Positions 5,551-7,515 of a DNA stretch of 7,515 bases are shown one piece after another; within the stretch, counting starts at the first letter, position 1; the number at the start of each line of letters is the position of its first letter. Source of the DNA: Lachnospiraceae bacterium. Lineage in GTDB: Bacteria; Bacillota; Clostridia; Lachnospirales; Lachnospiraceae. The stretch lies in NCBI GenBank assembly GCA_009774625.1, contig VSOB01000129.1, forward strand, positions 1-7,515, in the 5' to 3' direction. The position numbers were made by a program, and so were the translations under genes. The notes under the pieces are model-generated. The model was not told the origin of the DNA. It saw nothing but the letters and a program-made list of their open reading frames with translations, and did no database searches.

Positions 5551-7080
5551 ATGGGAGATACAAATATCAATTATGACGAAAAATTTGGGTTCAACACATT
5601 TCAGAGGGAAATCTGTGCGGAACTGGGAGAGAAATTCTGGAGGGAACTTACAGACGGGCTTACCCTGCCGGACATGGAATCCGAGTGCGGCTGTCAGTGC
5701 CGTAACATGTACCTTTTCGTGGAACGGTTTGAGAGGATGGCAGACATAGAAACCGTAGAAAAGATACTCTGCCGGGTAAGGCATGGGCTTCACCCTTCGC
5801 AGTCTGCTTGGGCGCGTGATGAATTTCTGAAAATTGGGGACTTGGATGTATTTCTCCAGAAACATCAGGATGATGAGATGAATCATTTTGAGGAACTGAA
5901 CCGGGAAAAGAAAGATTTTTATGGCCAGGATATAACGGATGAGGTGCTGGAGTTTATCAGGCAGAATCCGTCCATGCTGGCTCCTGTCAGAAAAGGGAAT
6001 AAGCTGTACTGCATGGCGTTCCCGTGTAATATGAACGAATACCTAAAGACAGCGGATAACAGGATGAAACGATACCATGCCTGCCACTGTCCTTTTGCAA
6101 AGGAATCTATCCTGTCCGATTCTGTGGTTTCTCCAGTGCTGTGCCATTGCAGCCTGGGGCATGTCATGAATTTTACGGAAGCTTTTCTGGGAAGGGAACT
6201 GGAGGGGAGGGTCGTGCATTCCGTGTTGAACGGGGATATGACCTGCGAGTATGAAATCATCATACCGGAAGACATCATGGACAGCTTTGTGAGGGAAAGA
6301 GAAAAAGAAATGGTTATAAACGGATATTACAATTATTACCGTACCTTTTCCCTCTCCGGCATTGTTGGACTTCAGGAAGGCATCGTGGAATGGATCATGC
6401 CGAAGGAAGGGGAAAAAGGTCCTTCCCTTGCCTTTCATGTAAGGCTCCATGAGAAATCATGGGAGGAGGAGCTGGAGCCGATAATCGAGGGAATCCGGTC
6501 GGGAACAGTTCCGCAGCGGTGGCTCATTACACCGGATGCTACACCCTGGAACATCATTCCGCTGCTGGAGTCCAAAGGCTTCCGGAATCTTTCGTCCCAG
6601 ACAGAGGGGCCGGAGCCGGGAATGCTCCTTCACAAAAATGATTTTCAGCCGTACTTTCCCGCAGAGGGGGATATGATATGCAGAAGGGTCCATACAAAGG
6701 AGGATTTCCGGATATGGGTGGATGTGGTAAATACCGCCCTCCACGGATGGGAAATGATTGACGCAGAGCATTATGCTGTCTGGCTCGAAAAAGAGAATCT
6801 CCGGTTTTATCTGTGTGAGATGGATGGAAAACCGGTATCCACGGCCTCCACAATTCGGACAGGGGATACGGCGTCTCTGGAATTTGTTTCCACCTTACAG
6901 GAGTACCGCAGGAGGAAAGCGGCAATTTCGTTATGCTCGCAGGCACTGGGGGCGCTTTTTGAAAACGGAGTAAGGGCAGTTACGCTCAGCGGTTCGGAGG
7001 AGGCCGTTGAACTCTACAGAAAACTGGGATTCCATGACTGTTTCCATAACATCATCATGCAGTATGATATCCCTGTATAA
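5551..7080 (+). CDS. Cys/His-rich domain fused to a GNAT-type acetyltransferase
   Basis: This is a soluble 509-residue protein with no signal peptide or membrane helix. The N-terminal half (about 1-250) is rich in Cys: C46, C48, C50 in ECGCQC, then HACHCP (C178, H179, C180), LCHCSLGH (C198, H199, C200, H204) and GDMTC (C232). The pattern resembles small-molecule-binding domains of the L-2-amino-thiazoline-4-carboxylate hydrolase/DUF6144 sort in clostridia; this is from memory and tentative. The C-terminal part (about 260-509) resembles a whole GNAT protein: an N-terminal lobe with ITPDATPWNIIPLLESKGF (326-344), then a catalytic-type lobe with LEFVSTLQEYRRRKAA (motif A, to about 458) and ELYRKLGF (487-494, motif B). 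The motif A loop YRRRKAA lacks the usual glycines, so acetyl-CoA binding is uncertain. AAGGAG (5539-5544) sets the ATG. Substrate and pathway are unknown. Confidence 0.8.
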   Translation: MGDTNINYDEKFGFNTFQREICAELGEKFWRELTDGLTLPDMESECGCQCRNMYLFVERFERMADIETVEKILCRVRHGLHPSQSAWARDEFLKIGDLDVFLQKHQDDEMNHFEELNREKKDFYGQDITDEVLEFIRQNPSMLAPVRKGNKLYCMAFPCNMNEYLKTADNRMKRYHACHCPFAKESILSDSVVSPVLCHCSLGHVMNFTEAFLGRELEGRVVHSVLNGDMTCEYEIIIPEDIMDSFVREREKEMVINGYYNYYRTFSLSGIVGLQEGIVEWIMPKEGEKGPSLAFHVRLHEKSWEEELEPIIEGIRSGTVPQRWLITPDATPWNIIPLLESKGFRNLSSQTEGPEPGMLLHKNDFQPYFPAEGDMICRRVHTKEDFRIWVDVVNTALHGWEMIDAEHYAVWLEKENLRFYLCEMDGKPVSTASTIRTGDTASLEFVSTLQEYRRRKAAISLCSQALGALFENGVRAVTLSGSEEAVELYRKLGFHDCFHNIIMQYDIPV

Positions 7081-7294
7081 GAAAATCAGTACTCGAAAGG
7101 ATGTGAAGATACTGGAAACCCTGATTATGGCAGGACATCAGTTTTGTCTTGTCGTACCCAGCCGGATAAATAGATGGGCAATGCTTTTCTGTTGCCAAAA
7201 TATGGGGCGCTGCACTACCACGAATGCGAGATATCTGCTGCGTATGGCGGGAATTCTAAAATAAAAGATATTGATAAAAGGTGGTCTGACAGAG

Positions 7295-7515
7295 ATGAAA
7301 AACATGGGAAAACGAAAACTGTTTATTGCTGCAGGTGTCCTTCTTTTTATAGTGGCCGGATGCGGCAAAAAGGCAGAGGAAAATCAGAAGATACCGCAAA
7401 ACGAAGAAATCAGAGAAGAATATTCGGAAAAGGAACAGATGGGAGAAAACCGTGATTCCGATGGGGAATCCATTGCGGAGCTTTATCGTGATATTTATGA
7501 ACAGGCAGCCGAAAT
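7295..7515 (+). CDS. Putative lipoprotein, N-terminal part (3' truncated)
   Basis: The frame from ATG 7295 stays open to the end of the window (73 codons plus 2 nt). AAGGTGG (7278-7284) is a good ribosome site about 10 nt upstream. The protein begins with a lipoprotein signal: basic residues MKNMGKRK, a hydrophobic core (9-19) and the lipobox VAGC with C23 as the lipidation site. A Glu/Lys/Gln-rich, probably disordered linker (24-57) follows, and then the start of a folded part, SIAELYRDIYEQAAE. The mature protein should be tethered to the outer face of the cytoplasmic membrane. The ending resembles uncharacterised Lachnospiraceae lipoproteins (perhaps DUF6070-like, from memory, low confidence). 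No convincing promoter could be placed in the 214-nt spacer upstream, and co-transcription with the preceding gene is possible. Confidence 0.8.
   Translation, partial: MKNMGKRKLFIAAGVLLFIVAGCGKKAEENQKIPQNEEIREEYSEKEQMGENRDSDGESIAELYRDIYEQAAE

Noticed and set aside
5257..5886. 209-residue - strand frame spanning the permease end and the fusion gene start
   Set aside because: It is antisense to two genes with strong ribosome sites and family features, and its sequence resembles no protein I know.
7177..7196. Hairpin GGCAA/TTGCC in the spacer before the lipoprotein gene
   Set aside because: It has five pairs with a 10-nt loop and no T-run on the + strand, which is too weak to call a terminator or regulatory element.
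7007..7264. 85-residue + strand frame across the end of the fusion gene and the spacer
   Set aside because: Its first part is a shadow of the acetyltransferase. The spacer part (7081-7264) has no known motif or ribosome site. I see no supported gene in 7081-7294.
1..7515. CRISPR arrays, tRNA or rRNA genes, insertion sequences, attachment sites
   Set aside because: No regularly spaced repeats, cloverleaf sequence, rRNA-like stretch, transposase or terminal inverted repeats were seen on either strand.

Overview
The window looks like chromosomal DNA from an anaerobic gut Firmicute, most likely Lachnospiraceae or a close clostridial relative. This rests on strong AGGAG-type ribosome binding sites, GC-rich genes beside AT-rich spacers, a VanR/PhoB-like two-component pair next to an FtsX-type ABC exporter, and the style of the flanking genes. 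It is inferred from general character; there is no species marker here. All recognised genes read on the + strand.

Layout: (1) the 3' end of an unrecognised gene (1-174) followed by a Rho-independent terminator (244-277). (2) A two-component system: an OmpR/PhoB-type response regulator (402-1073) overlapping a two-TM sensor histidine kinase (1061-2194). (3) An ABC transporter: an ATPase of the MacB/LolD/BceA type (2304-2978) overlapping by 4 nt an 834-residue FtsX-like permease with eight predicted membrane helices (2975-5479). (4) After a 71-nt spacer with a promoter-like sequence, a 509-residue two-part protein (5551-7080): a Cys/His-rich N-terminal half fused to a GNAT acetyltransferase-type C-terminal half. 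(5) A 214-nt spacer with nothing recognisable, then the start of a lipoprotein gene that runs off the window (7295-7515).

The regulatory DNA ties the middle genes together. A tandem direct repeat of TTGAGATTT with an 11-bp period sits before the response regulator (339-358), and a near-identical copy sits before the ATPase gene (2191-2210, overlapping the kinase stop codon). This is the geometry expected for a head-to-tail OmpR-family dimer, so the regulator probably controls both its own operon and the transporter. The two copies lie at different distances from their -10 boxes, which could mean different regulatory outcomes.

The most unusual signal is in the ATPase leader. A perfect 11-bp inverted repeat (2217-2227 with 2288-2298) has its downstream arm on the ATPase Shine-Dalgarno and its upstream arm just before the predicted -10 box. 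RNA reading through from the kinase gene would contain both arms and could hide the ribosome site. RNA started at the local promoter would lack the upstream arm and leave the site free. This would make transporter translation depend on which promoter made the message. The substrate of the transporter and the function of the acetyltransferase fusion cannot be read from the sequence.
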